Under the pieces are notes generated by a model, which saw only the letters and a list, made by a program, of their open reading frames with translations, did no database searches and was not told the origin of the DNA. A stretch of DNA of 61,808 bases, taken from assembly GCA_017502975.1 (NCBI GenBank), contig JAFVTV010000004.1, forward strand, positions 1 to 61,808. The letters are read 5' to 3'. This DNA comes from Clostridia bacterium. Its GTDB lineage: Bacteria; Bacillota; Clostridia; Oscillospirales; CAG-272. Positions within the stretch are counted from its first letter, which is position 1, and every line of letters begins with the position of its first letter. Of this stretch, positions 35,324 through 43,531 are shown piece by piece. Both the position numbers and the translations under genes were made by a program.

Positions 35324-35740
35324 ATGTACATTCAAAGCAACAAGCCGCCCGACCTGCCCTTTACTGTACCGAAGGGTTACAGTGGGAATGCCTTTTCGTC
35401 AGTGCCTGCACCGGAGCCCTTGGCGCGTGCCGCGCCAAGCGAGCCCGAACCTGCCCCCATGCCGCCACCCGAGGTGTCAGAGGGTGAGGCTGTCATACCG
35501 CCACCGAAGGAGCCCGAGGCGACACCTGCCTTTGCGCCGCTACGGGAAGCGCGGCGCGAGGGCGGTATTTTTTCAAAGCTTCCGTTTTTATCCTCCCTAC
35601 TCCCCCCACCGCGGAAAAAGTACGGAGATAAGGAGGGATTGCCCGAATGGGCTGTCATTGGGATCGTGCTATTACTATTGCTGGACAGTCCCGAAAACGA
35701 TCTCCTGCCCTTTTTGCTGATCCTGCTTTTGTGGGATTGA
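35324..35740 (+). CDS. Proline-rich protein with C-terminal membrane anchor, gene 3 of the cassette
   Basis: Unrecognised protein of 138 aa. The ATG at 35324 (MYIQSNKPPDLPFTVPKGYS) is chosen because AAAGGGG lies 6 nt upstream; the in-frame GTG at 35318 is inside that site. Residues ~25-75 are Pro/Glu/Ala-rich (EPAPMPPPEVSEGEAVIPPP), then a basic segment, and the last ~30 residues are hydrophobic with an acidic break (WAVIGIVLLLLLDSPENDLL, then PFLLILLLWD). The hairpin of two short hydrophobic stretches could sit in the membrane with Asp-Ser-Pro-Glu-Asn-Asp in the turn. Genes 1 and 2 may be its soluble partners. Confidence 0.7.
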   Translation: MYIQSNKPPDLPFTVPKGYSGNAFSSVPAPEPLARAAPSEPEPAPMPPPEVSEGEAVIPPPKEPEATPAFAPLREARREGGIFSKLPFLSSLLPPPRKKYGDKEGLPEWAVIGIVLLLLLDSPENDLLPFLLILLLWD

Positions 35741-35815
35741 TCAAAAATCACGAAAAAACGAGAACCACCCGTTAAGCGAGTGTTATACCCTTATTTATAA
35801 AACATGGTGTTCAAT

Positions 35816-35969
35816 AAGGCTTCCCCTTGAGGGGAAGCTGTCACCGCCAGGTGACTGATGAGGTGTAGCTGTCGCCCCGACAGCGTTATTCTTCTTTTAA
35901 CGGATGCTGTGCATCCTACACCTCATCCGTATTGCTACGCAATCCACCTTCTCCTCAAGGGGAAGGCTT
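35816..35969. repeat. MITE-like inverted-repeat element
   Basis: 154-bp element with 22-bp terminal inverted repeats: AAGGCTTCCCCTTGAGG plus GGAAG at 35816-35837 and its partner at 35948-35969, 20 of 22 matching. A nested pair follows: GATGAGGTGTAG (35857-35868) and CTACACCTCATC (35916-35927). The whole element can fold into one long hairpin and codes for nothing. It occupies most of the 363-bp gap 35741-36103. Confidence 0.8.
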
Positions 35970-36000
35970 TTTGTTTGCAAACAGCTTCTGTATTACAAAA

Positions 36001-36022
36001 GCCAGCGGCTTAAGCCGCTGGC
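36001..36022 (-). terminator. Terminator of the metF-metH operon
   Basis: A perfect 22-bp palindrome, GCCAGCGGCTT/AAGCCGCTGGC, followed on the minus strand by TTTTG. It lies ~80 nt after the metH stop; a smaller GGGCGAAAAGCCC hairpin precedes it. Confidence 0.75.
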
Positions 36023-36103
36023 CTCAACGATTGGGCTTTTCGCCCTAGTCCATACCTCCCGTTTGATGGGTGATTATGATCTTTGTTGTATCACTAACGA
36101 ATC

Positions 36104-38515
36104 TCATGCACCAAGCGCGCGATCGATCTCCTCGGCATAGCGCACCGCTTCCATCGCGTCCCTCGCATAATGATCCGCACCAATGGCATTGGCATATTCT
36201 GGCGTGAGCACTGCGCCGCCAACAAGAATTTTACACCACGGGGCATGCGCGCGCAGCTGTCTGACCGTTTCCTCCATTGCGGGCACGGTTGTGGTCATCA
36301 GGGCAGACAGCCCCGCCATTGGCGCATGCAGCCGCACAACCGCCTCAACCACTGCCTCGGGTGCCACATCACGGCCAAGATCGGTTACTGCAAAGCCGTA
36401 GTTTTCGAGCAACAGCTTCACAATATTCTTACCAATATCGTGAATATCTCCCTTCACCGTTGCCAAAACAAAGGCGCATTTTTGAGCCGCCCCACCGCTT
36501 GCAAGCCTTGCCTTGATCTGTTCAAACGCCGCCTTTGCCGCCTCGGCGCTCATCAGGAGCTGAGGCAGATACACGGTCTTTTTTTCAAATCCCTCTCCCA
36601 CGCGGTCAAGAGCAGGTATGATCTCCTGCCCAACGATTGCCAGCGGATCCTCGGTCTTTAGCAACTCTTTTGTCAGTGCTGCGGCACGCTCCAGCCTACC
36701 CTTTATCACGGCCTGCTGCAATTCGCTTGCGGCGCTTACCGTGGTACCCGAGGGCTCACTTGGCGTCGTTGTTGCCGTTAATTGCGGCTGGCTTTGCGCA
36801 AAGGCAATATAATCGGCACAGTTCTCATCAAGCGCCGATAACGCGCGGTAAGCAAAATAAGCCTGCATCATTTCTCTTGCATACGGGTTCATGATCGCCG
36901 CAGAAAGACCGCGCCCCAGGGCAAGCGTGAAAAACGAGGCGGTGATCACCTCTCTTAGAGGCAAGCCAAACGACACATTAGATACCCCAAGCGAGGTGTG
37001 ACAGCCAAGCTCACGGCGGATAAGCTCCACGGCGCGCAGCGTTTCGAGCGCCGCCACAGGGTCGGCACTGACCGTCAGCGCAAGCGGATCAAAAATCAGA
37101 TCCTTTTTGTCAATGCCGTATTTCTTCGCCTCGGCAAGTATCCTGCGCGCGATTTCCACGCGCGCCTCGGCGGTAGCGGGAATGCCCTGCTCATCAAGCG
37201 TGAGCGCCACCACAAGGCCACCGTATTTTTTGGCAAGCGGAAAAACCGCCGCCATGCTTTCCTTTTTGCCCGACACGGAGTTGATCATTGCCTTGCCGTT
37301 ATAGCGACGCAATGCCTGCTCCATTGCCACGGGATCAGAGGTGTCGATCTGCAGGGGCAGTGCCGTCACTGCTTGCAGGGCGCAGACCGCATCGGTCAGC
37401 ATCCTTGGCTCATCCAGCTCGGGTAGCCCTACGTTCACGTCAAGGATATGCACCCCCTGCTCCTCCTGGGTGATGCCCTCCTTTAAAATATAATCCATAT
37501 CCCCCGCGCGCAGCGCCTCCTTAAAGCGCTTTTTGCCCGTGGGGTTGATGCGCTCGCCAATCAAAACAGGCGCGCTCCCAAAGGTGACCGCGTGGGTATA
37601 TGAGCTAACGACGGTAATGTCTTTTCTTGTAATGGGCTGCGGCTTTATGTCGCGAGAGCGCTTTACCAATGCCTCGATATAGCGTGGTGTTGTGCCACAG
37701 CACCCACCTGCCAAACGCACACCCATGGCAAGCATTTCCGTTACCTCATCGGCAAAATCCGCAGGCGACACATCGTAGGCGGTTTTACCGTCTATCACGC
37801 GGGGCAAGCCTGCATTGGGCTTTAGCAGCACAGGCACGGAGGCTAGGCGAAGATACGCCTCCACCACAGGGCGAAGCGCGCGCGGGCCAAGGGAGCAATT
37901 CACACCGATCGCATCCGCACCCATGCCCTCCAGCATCGCCACCATAGCGGCAGGCGTTGCCCCCGTCATCAGCTTGCCGTCAGCGCCATACGCGCAGGAA
38001 ACAAGCACAGGCAACTCGCTCTGCTCCTTAGCGGCAAGCAATGCCGCCTTGGTTTCATAGCTGTCACTCATGGTTTCGATCAAAATAAGATCTACACCGT
38101 ATTTTACACCAAGCCTTACCGTCTTGGCAAACACCGCTACAGCATCCTCAAAATCAAGATCGCCAAGGGGCTTTAGCATGCGACCTGTGGGGCCAATGTC
38201 AAGCGCCACAAACTTTTGCTGTGTGCCAACGCTGTCCCTTGCCGCCGCACGCACGTTTTCCACCGCACGCGCGATGATCTCTTCAAGCTCCGCATCAGAA
38301 AACTTTAAGCTGTTTGCGCCAAAGGTGTTGGTCGACACCACGTGGCTACCCGCATCAAAATACGCGCGATGGATCTCCTGCACCGCCGCCGCGTGCGTTA
38401 AATTCCAACGCTCAGGCAGCTCCCCTGCGGCAAGCCCTGCTTCTTGCAGAAGCGTGCCCATGCCCCCGTCAAGATATACGGTATGGTCCTTTAAAAGCTC
38501 TGTAAATTTCATCAT
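36104..38515 (-). CDS. metH: Methionine synthase (cobalamin-dependent), lacking the activation domain
   Basis: Transfers a methyl group from 5-methyltetrahydrofolate to homocysteine through cobalamin. 803 aa. Homocysteine domain (1 to ~290) with zinc-binding Cys near GVNCSLGP and GGCCGTTP; pterin domain (~310-580) with GERINPTGKKRF, DVNVGLPELDE and SLGVSNVSFGLP; helical cap (~600-660); B12 domain with DIHDIGKN (~690), whose His is the cobalt ligand, and GLSALMTTT. The SAM-dependent reactivation domain of E. coli MetH is absent but encoded by the gene immediately upstream, overlapping by ATGA at 38512-38515. M1 and M2 are adjacent; either could be the start. Confidence 0.95.
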   Translation of the reverse strand: MMKFTELLKDHTVYLDGGMGTLLQEAGLAAGELPERWNLTHAAAVQEIHRAYFDAGSHVVSTNTFGANSLKFSDAELEEIIARAVENVRAAARDSVGTQQKFVALDIGPTGRMLKPLGDLDFEDAVAVFAKTVRLGVKYGVDLILIETMSDSYETKAALLAAKEQSELPVLVSCAYGADGKLMTGATPAAMVAMLEGMGADAIGVNCSLGPRALRPVVEAYLRLASVPVLLKPNAGLPRVIDGKTAYDVSPADFADEVTEMLAMGVRLAGGCCGTTPRYIEALVKRSRDIKPQPITRKDITVVSSYTHAVTFGSAPVLIGERINPTGKKRFKEALRAGDMDYILKEGITQEEQGVHILDVNVGLPELDEPRMLTDAVCALQAVTALPLQIDTSDPVAMEQALRRYNGKAMINSVSGKKESMAAVFPLAKKYGGLVVALTLDEQGIPATAEARVEIARRILAEAKKYGIDKKDLIFDPLALTVSADPVAALETLRAVELIRRELGCHTSLGVSNVSFGLPLREVITASFFTLALGRGLSAAIMNPYAREMMQAYFAYRALSALDENCADYIAFAQSQPQLTATTTPSEPSGTTVSAASELQQAVIKGRLERAAALTKELLKTEDPLAIVGQEIIPALDRVGEGFEKKTVYLPQLLMSAEAAKAAFEQIKARLASGGAAQKCAFVLATVKGDIHDIGKNIVKLLLENYGFAVTDLGRDVAPEAVVEAVVRLHAPMAGLSALMTTTVPAMEETVRQLRAHAPWCKILVGGAVLTPEYANAIGADHYARDAMEAVRYAEEIDRALGA

Positions 38516-39117
38516 AAATTATTTCCTATCCCAACAATAGCCGTCACCGATTTTGAGGGGGACATGATAAGGTCCTGCCCCAGTGACAAGCCAATTTTCC
38601 TCGGGCAATCCAAAACGCCAAAGATCTCTCTTTGCAGTGAAAGCGCAAGATCCCCATAGCCCGGGCTGAAGCGCGGGCGCGTGCAAAGCCCAAGGCTTCC
38701 CTTTTCAGTAGCAAGCTCGCGGCAGAAGGTATCACAAAGCGCCTCCACGCGCTCGGTGCCGATAGCATCGAAAAGCAACGCTCGCGCGGGCGATACCGCG
38801 CTGTATCTTGTGATCAAGCGGTCGATGGCAGTCCCAACAGTTGCCGCAAACACCACAGCGCTCCCACACCCCGCAAGGCACCTTGCAAGTGCCGGTGAGG
38901 TTACCTTGGTAAAGCCAAGATCCACCGCGTCCCCCTCAAGGGCGAGAGGAAATTCTCGGTAGCAAACACGAAAAACAGCTTGCTCGCCAAGCTCCGCAAG
39001 GCACGCCTGCAAAAGCGCCTCCTGCTCTGCTGTGGCGTTGCGTGCACCCGCATAGCGCCAAATTTCCCTCTGGTCAACAGGGGGCGCCGCATATGCTTTT
39101 ACATAAACACTTTCCAT
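38512..39117 (-). CDS. Methionine synthase activation-domain protein
   Basis: Stand-alone counterpart of the MetH C-terminal domain that binds SAM and reactivates oxidised cobalamin. 201 aa. The ATG at 39117 (MESVYVKAYAAPPVDQREIW) lies one base after the metF stop. Signature RPRFSPGYGDLALSLQ and LIMSPSKSVTAIVGIG near the C terminus matches the SPxKSVTAI of MetH. It sits between metF and metH, overlapping metH by four bases, so all three are made together. The split arrangement is known in Firmicutes and Thermotoga. Strong. Confidence 0.92.
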   Translation of the reverse strand: MESVYVKAYAAPPVDQREIWRYAGARNATAEQEALLQACLAELGEQAVFRVCYREFPLALEGDAVDLGFTKVTSPALARCLAGCGSAVVFAATVGTAIDRLITRYSAVSPARALLFDAIGTERVEALCDTFCRELATEKGSLGLCTRPRFSPGYGDLALSLQREIFGVLDCPRKIGLSLGQDLIMSPSKSVTAIVGIGNNL

Positions 39118-39118
39118 T

Positions 39119-39994
39119 TTAGCCCAATATATCCGATAAATTTTGTTGAATTGCCGCCGCCACATCGGGCTTGTTCATAGAGTAAACATGCACGTTTTTG
39201 ATGCCGTTGGCAAACAGATCGATAATCTGATCGGTGGCATAGGCAATGCCCGCCTGCTTCATGGCGGCAGGCGTGGTGCCAAACTTATCCACCAACGCCT
39301 TAAAGCGTTGCGGCATCAGCGACCCCGAAAGCTTGATCGCGCGCTCCACCTGATTGCCGTTTGTAATCGGCATAATGCCGGGGATAACAGGCACCGTAAC
39401 GCCTGCCTCGCGGATCTTATAGAGGAAATTGTAAAACAGATTGTTGTCAAAAAACATCTGCGTGGTAAGAAAATCACAGCCTGCCTCTACCTTTTCACGC
39501 AAATATCTGATATCCTCTCTTTGATTGGCACTCTCGGGGTGCACCTCGGGATAGCACGCGCCACCCACGCAAAATTCATCGCCAAAGCTCTTAAGCTCAC
39601 GCACCAATTCCACGGCGTGCGTATAATCCCACTTTGCGCGATCCTCACCCATACGGTCTTGCGGGATATCCCCGCGCAGTGCCATGACGTTTTGGATGCC
39701 TGCCGCACGCATTGCCTCGATCTTTTCGTGCACGGTTCCCCTTGTTGAGGAAACACAGGTCAGGTGCGCAAGCGTTGGCACGCCATAGCGCTCCTTGATA
39801 TTTTTTGCGATCTCCAGCGTATAGCGGCTGGTGCCGCCCCCGGCACCGTAGGTCACACTCATAAAGGCAGGGCGAAGCGTTGCGATCTCCTCAGTAGCTT
39901 GTCGCACGCTTTCAAACACGGTATCTGTTTTGGGCGGAAACACCTCAAAGGAAAGCGAAAGCCCATCCCTTGAGAAAAGCTCGGTCAGCTTCAT
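39119..39994 (-). CDS. metF: 5,10-methylenetetrahydrofolate reductase
   Basis: FAD-dependent reductase (291 aa) that makes 5-methyltetrahydrofolate for MetH. Family features: LSFEVFPPKTD near residue 13, SVTYGAGGGTS, LTCVSSTRGTV, NVMALRGDIPQD, and the cluster GGACYPEVHPES, then DFLTTQMFFDNNLFYNF. GAGAGGAAC precedes the ATG. First gene of the metF-activation-metH operon, behind a clear promoter. No SAM riboswitch, T-box or S(MK) box is visible upstream. Confidence 0.96.
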   Translation of the reverse strand: MKLTELFSRDGLSLSFEVFPPKTDTVFESVRQATEEIATLRPAFMSVTYGAGGGTSRYTLEIAKNIKERYGVPTLAHLTCVSSTRGTVHEKIEAMRAAGIQNVMALRGDIPQDRMGEDRAKWDYTHAVELVRELKSFGDEFCVGGACYPEVHPESANQREDIRYLREKVEAGCDFLTTQMFFDNNLFYNFLYKIREAGVTVPVIPGIMPITNGNQVERAIKLSGSLMPQRFKALVDKFGTTPAAMKQAGIAYATDQIIDLFANGIKNVHVYSMNKPDVAAAIQQNLSDILG

Positions 39995-40025
39995 AACAGT
40001 TCCTCTCTTTTACATTATTACATAC

Positions 40026-40054
40026 ATTATATAACTTAAGATGCGGAAAATCAA
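40026..40054 (-). promoter_or_regulatory. Promoter of the metF operon
   Basis: Minus strand: TTGATT (40054-40049), 17-bp spacer, TATAAT (40031-40026). Predicted start near 40019, only ~25 nt before the ATG, which leaves no room for a riboswitch. Confidence 0.8.
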
Positions 40055-40061
40055 GCCCCTT

Positions 40062-40102
40062 ATCAACAAAAGAGGCTGTCATATGACATCCTCTTTTGTT
40101 GA
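40062..40102 (-). terminator. Terminator of the GH78-like operon
   Basis: ATCAACAAAAGAGG pairs with CCTCTTTTGTTGAT around an inner palindrome TGTCATATGACA. It begins 3 nt after the GH78-like stop and contains an interrupted U-run. Confidence 0.8.
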
Positions 40103-40104
40103 TC

Positions 40105-42114
40105 TCAAAATATCTCGTCAAGTGCGGTATCACAAAGAAATACCGCCGCATAAGACATGGTCAGGTGGAACAGCGACCCATTCTTTTTGGTGTCCTTGCC
40201 CCAGCCCTCAAAGGTAGCGGTGCCGTCCTCACGCAAAATGCGCAGCCATGCGCCCTCATCCAGCAGCGCCTGTTTCATACGGTCAAAATTGCGATCCTTG
40301 GCAAAGCGGTAAAGCACCATAAAGGTACAAAACAGCGAGAGCGTGTGGATCCCTTGGCTGTCGTACATTTCAAGGAACGCCTTGTCAAATTCTTTATCTT
40401 CAAAATGATTGAAAGCATACACAAAGCTGTTGCCGACAAGAGATTTGTGGTCGTTTGCCTCGCCGTCGTTAAACAGATGCGCTTCCCCGTCAAAGAATGC
40501 CGCCTTAAAGGCATCAAGCAGCGGCGCCTCGTCGCGATAGGGGGAAAGTGAGAGCACTCCTGCCATGCGGTTAGCCGTCTTTACTGCCTCAATATAATAG
40601 GCGTTGAGGGAAACGTGCGCTTCCTCACAGACCTTGCCCTCGGTGATATCCACCGCATAGTCGTGCTGAAAGTTTTTGGGCCACTCCACCACGCACCATT
40701 TATCCACATTTTTCAAGAGGCACTCCTGCTCATAATGCTTTTGATAGGCATCAAGCAGACGCACAACACGCGGATAATTGTACTGCAAATAAGCAAGATC
40801 CCCCGTGATGCGGTAGTGCCACATGATGAGGTAGATCATCATCAAGGGGTATTCCCCGATCTCCTGCATAAACGAGCAGTCCATACAGGTCATCAGGGTA
40901 TCCGAGATAAACTCGGTGGCAAAGGCATCATCAATGAGCTTTTTGACCATGGAATCATCACCCGACAGAAGCATGTATGTCAGCGCCGTGTAGCAACCGT
41001 CGCCAAGGTAAAAGCCCTTTTCACGCTCCATGCAGTCCTGTATGACCTCCTGCACGCCGTACTTTTGCGTGTGCAGGCAGAGCTTCCATATCCTTTGCAG
41101 ATCGGGATCATCTGCAAATTCGGGGCGCATGGCGGTCTTTAGTCGGAAGGGATAATGCCTTGCCTCAAAATGTACGTCAACAAGCTCTACACCCTCAGGC
41201 AACAGGAGCTCCGCGTAGCGGAAGGATTTGTAGTCAAATTGGTCAAGCACCGAAATGCCGTCAGCAAGCACCCACTCCTCCTCATACACGCAGTTCGCGC
41301 GCAGCTCGTGACGGATCCTGCCGTCGGGCCACAGCTCCTGCGCAAAGCGCAATCTCACACGGTCCCCTGCCTTGCCCTTGGCACTGACACGCAGATAACC
41401 CACATAGCAAGCACCAAAGTCATAAGTCACGCAGTCCCCTTCCTTGGTAATGGAAAAGGGGGGTTTATCTTCAAACACCAGCATTTTGCTGGTCTGCTCG
41501 GCAACGGTATGATCGGAGGTGCGATGAAGGCGTGCGTTTTCCCATGCGGCATCATCAAACAAGGGTGCCTCAAAGCCCACCTCGGCGGCACGGGAGTCGT
41601 AGCGCTCCATAAACTGCGTATGGTATCCCACCTCGCTCATTTCGGTGTAAGCAGTGTGAGGGGCGGTCAGCACGCTCTCATCACTCACTGCCACGGTCTT
41701 GCCGTCCGCAACCAGGTCAAAGAGCAGTCCGTGGCGGTTGTCGCCGCTCTGCCACACGCGGTTGATCAGGCCCTGATACAGGGTATGCACGGCAATGACA
41801 TTCTCGCCGTCGGTAAGAAAATCGCTCACGTCAAGGACGTTATAATTATATTGAAAATGGTACGAGGGCGAAGGACCCTGTGCCACAAAGCGACCGTTGA
41901 TATAAAGCTTATAGTAATCATCGGCAGTGATATACATCGTGGCATTTTGGGGGGTAGTGTCAAGTGTTACCCTTTTGCGGAACAGAATATGGCGGTTGCG
42001 ATGCTCCTCACAGGGAAGCTTGATGCGCTCGAGCTGCTTAAAAAACACGTTACGGGGGGCAAGCTCAAAAAACTCACCGTCCGTAATCCACTTTCCCTTA
42101 AAATCGTGTCCCAT
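40105..42114 (-). CDS. Alpha-L-rhamnosidase-like glycoside hydrolase (GH78-type)
   Basis: Predicted cytoplasmic glycosidase of 669 aa with no signal peptide. The start (MGHDFKGKWITDGEFFEL) has AGAAGGAG 8 nt upstream. The N-terminal carbohydrate-binding module TADDYYKLYINGRFVAQGPS (~63) and the following beta-sandwich are typical of bacterial GH78 enzymes. The (alpha/alpha)6 barrel begins near residue 340, with the GH78-like block IQDCMEREKGFYLGDGCY; a late EGWGKDTKKNGSLFHLTMSY resembles the family C-terminal region. The substrate is probably an alpha-linked deoxysugar or related uronide; this is inferred. It is last in the operon with an RpiB-like isomerase and two SGNH esterases, all under the AraC divergent region. 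Confidence 0.7.
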   Translation of the reverse strand: MGHDFKGKWITDGEFFELAPRNVFFKQLERIKLPCEEHRNRHILFRKRVTLDTTPQNATMYITADDYYKLYINGRFVAQGPSPSYHFQYNYNVLDVSDFLTDGENVIAVHTLYQGLINRVWQSGDNRHGLLFDLVADGKTVAVSDESVLTAPHTAYTEMSEVGYHTQFMERYDSRAAEVGFEAPLFDDAAWENARLHRTSDHTVAEQTSKMLVFEDKPPFSITKEGDCVTYDFGACYVGYLRVSAKGKAGDRVRLRFAQELWPDGRIRHELRANCVYEEEWVLADGISVLDQFDYKSFRYAELLLPEGVELVDVHFEARHYPFRLKTAMRPEFADDPDLQRIWKLCLHTQKYGVQEVIQDCMEREKGFYLGDGCYTALTYMLLSGDDSMVKKLIDDAFATEFISDTLMTCMDCSFMQEIGEYPLMMIYLIMWHYRITGDLAYLQYNYPRVVRLLDAYQKHYEQECLLKNVDKWCVVEWPKNFQHDYAVDITEGKVCEEAHVSLNAYYIEAVKTANRMAGVLSLSPYRDEAPLLDAFKAAFFDGEAHLFNDGEANDHKSLVGNSFVYAFNHFEDKEFDKAFLEMYDSQGIHTLSLFCTFMVLYRFAKDRNFDRMKQALLDEGAWLRILREDGTATFEGWGKDTKKNGSLFHLTMSYAAVFLCDTALDEIF

Positions 42115-42131
42115 GGTATTCTCCTTCTAAG

Positions 42132-42160
42132 TTAGCCGCGGGAGTCGAACCCATAAGCCC
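42132..42160 (-). repeat. tRNA-3'-end-like repeat copy upstream of the GH78-like gene
   Basis: On the minus strand the stretch contains GGGTTCGACTCCCGCGGCTA, which looks like a T-arm plus acceptor end. It matches the pair at 58765-58792 and 59019-59046. It ends about 10 nt before the ribosome binding site of the GH78-like gene. No complete tRNA can be folded here. Confidence 0.5.
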
Positions 42161-42230
42161 TGCGGCAATGTTGCCCAAATTATAGCACGGCGGCACCCCT
42201 GTGTCAAGTTTTAAGGGATGCCGCAAAAAC

Positions 42231-42803
42231 TTATTCAGGCTTTTTTTCAAGCTTCAAGGGATAATCCCCCAAGTGCTCCATTTTGAAGCCGTTTTTCTTG
42301 TACTCTTCGTAATTAAATGCCTCAAGCTCATCAATGGCAAGCTTGTGGAACTCATAAAAGTTATACCACCATTCGTATCCTGAGCCAAGCTCGGCATTCA
42401 AATACGCATCGGCAATATCACAGCCCATGGCAGGTGCTACATAAAATGCACCCATGGCAAGCACGTTTACACCGTTGCCCGTAATGGCACGCAGTGCTGC
42501 AGGCACGCTTTCCACAACGCCTGCATGCACGTGGGGGCACTTGCTTGCGGCAATGTGAATGCCCATACCCGTGCCGCAAAACAGCAGCGCGCGCTCAAAA
42601 TTGCCCTCAGAGATCTCAGCCCCCACGCGAAGTCCCACGCGGTGAAACATATTTTCGGTGTCATTCGGGTCACTGTCAGCAACCACACCAAGGTCTGTAA
42701 TTTTCCAGCCCTTTTCCTTCAGGTGCGCGACAACGGCCTCCTTCAAGGGATAGCCTGCAAAGTCAGCGCCTACAACCAAATACTTGTCCTTTACGGTCTT
42801 CAT
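42231..42803 (-). CDS. RpiB/LacAB-family sugar-phosphate isomerase, atypical
   Basis: 190-aa protein of the ribose-5-phosphate isomerase B / galactose-6-phosphate isomerase family. Starts MKTVKDKYLVVGADFAGYPL. The catalytic-Cys loop is intact (LLFCGTGMGIHIAASK), and NGVNVLAMGAFYVAPAMG matches the family. It departs from RpiB in two places: the DH pair at the N-terminal phosphate site reads DF, and the HN of RxHNxANVL reads TGNGVNVL. It is also ~40 residues longer at the C terminus (EFHKLAIDELEAFNYEEYKK). It therefore probably isomerises or epimerises another sugar. Lies between the GH78-like gene and two SGNH hydrolases. Confidence 0.78.
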   Translation of the reverse strand: MKTVKDKYLVVGADFAGYPLKEAVVAHLKEKGWKITDLGVVADSDPNDTENMFHRVGLRVGAEISEGNFERALLFCGTGMGIHIAASKCPHVHAGVVESVPAALRAITGNGVNVLAMGAFYVAPAMGCDIADAYLNAELGSGYEWWYNFYEFHKLAIDELEAFNYEEYKKNGFKMEHLGDYPLKLEKKPE

Positions 42804-42822
42804 AGCAAATCTCCTTTTTGTT

Positions 42823-43527
42823 TTATATTATTTTCATTGCAGCTTCAAGCCATCGCGCTGCAAATCTTTCCTGTGCCTCTACACTTAAATGAATGCCATC
42901 GGGCTCAAAATCTGCGGCTTTGCCAAGCCAACCGTTTGGCAGGAGCGTAGCGCCGTATTCTGCTGCGATTTTAGCTAGCGCCGCGTTATATCTCGCGATA
43001 TTTTCATTTGTTTGAAATTTCTGCTTGCCCTCGTAGTGTGCGGCAAAATTTTTCTCATGAATGGGTGTGATCTCAAACAGCATCACCTTAGCACCCGCCT
43101 TGGTGGCAGTAGAAACGATGTCCCTGACGTTTGCCGCATAATCGGCAAGCTCCACGCCGTGCTTGAGGGGCTCACCCTTCAGGGGTGAGTCGTTTGCGCC
43201 GATCATCACCGAAACGATATCGGGCGCTTGTGTTTTGATGGTTTCCATGGCATTCTCCAAAATATTAGAGGACTTGCCGCCAGAAAGTGAGGTGTCATAG
43301 GCAATCAGACGCGCGGCACGGGTCACCGTGGTGCGGTAGCCGAGATTATCGCTGGTGATAGAATCGCCCACAAACACCACCCGCTTGCCGTAAAGCGCCC
43401 GATAAGTGTTAGGTAAACGCAGTATCCTTTCGTTATGTATCCTTTCATACGAGGCATAGATCGCCTTCATTTCCTCGGTAGGATAGCTAAAATTCAAATT
43501 AAACCGTACGTTAAATACATCTGCCAT
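42823..43527 (-). CDS. SGNH/GDSL esterase A
   Basis: Cytoplasmic SGNH hydrolase of 234 aa, no signal peptide. Ser nucleophile in block I GDSITSD (residues 54-60); block III GAND (MIGANDSPLKGE); catalytic Asp/His in DGIHLSVEAQERFA near the end. A basic N-terminal arm of ~45 residues precedes the catalytic core. It follows esterase B by 4 nt in the operon. Such enzymes often remove acetyl or other acyl groups from sugars, which fits with the GH78-like glycosidase; the substrate is unproven. Confidence 0.85.
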   Translation of the reverse strand: MADVFNVRFNLNFSYPTEEMKAIYASYERIHNERILRLPNTYRALYGKRVVFVGDSITSDNLGYRTTVTRAARLIAYDTSLSGGKSSNILENAMETIKTQAPDIVSVMIGANDSPLKGEPLKHGVELADYAANVRDIVSTATKAGAKVMLFEITPIHEKNFAAHYEGKQKFQTNENIARYNAALAKIAAEYGATLLPNGWLGKAADFEPDGIHLSVEAQERFAARWLEAAMKII

Positions 43528-43531
43528 TTTA

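Noticed and set aside
35292-35720. Alternative 142-codon frame over the proline-rich gene
   Set aside because: Shadow of the 35324-35740 gene, which has AAAGGGG and the hydrophobic C terminus.
39995-40061. SAM riboswitch or T-box before metF
   Set aside because: Only ~25 nt lie between the predicted start and the gene, and no conserved riboswitch core is visible.
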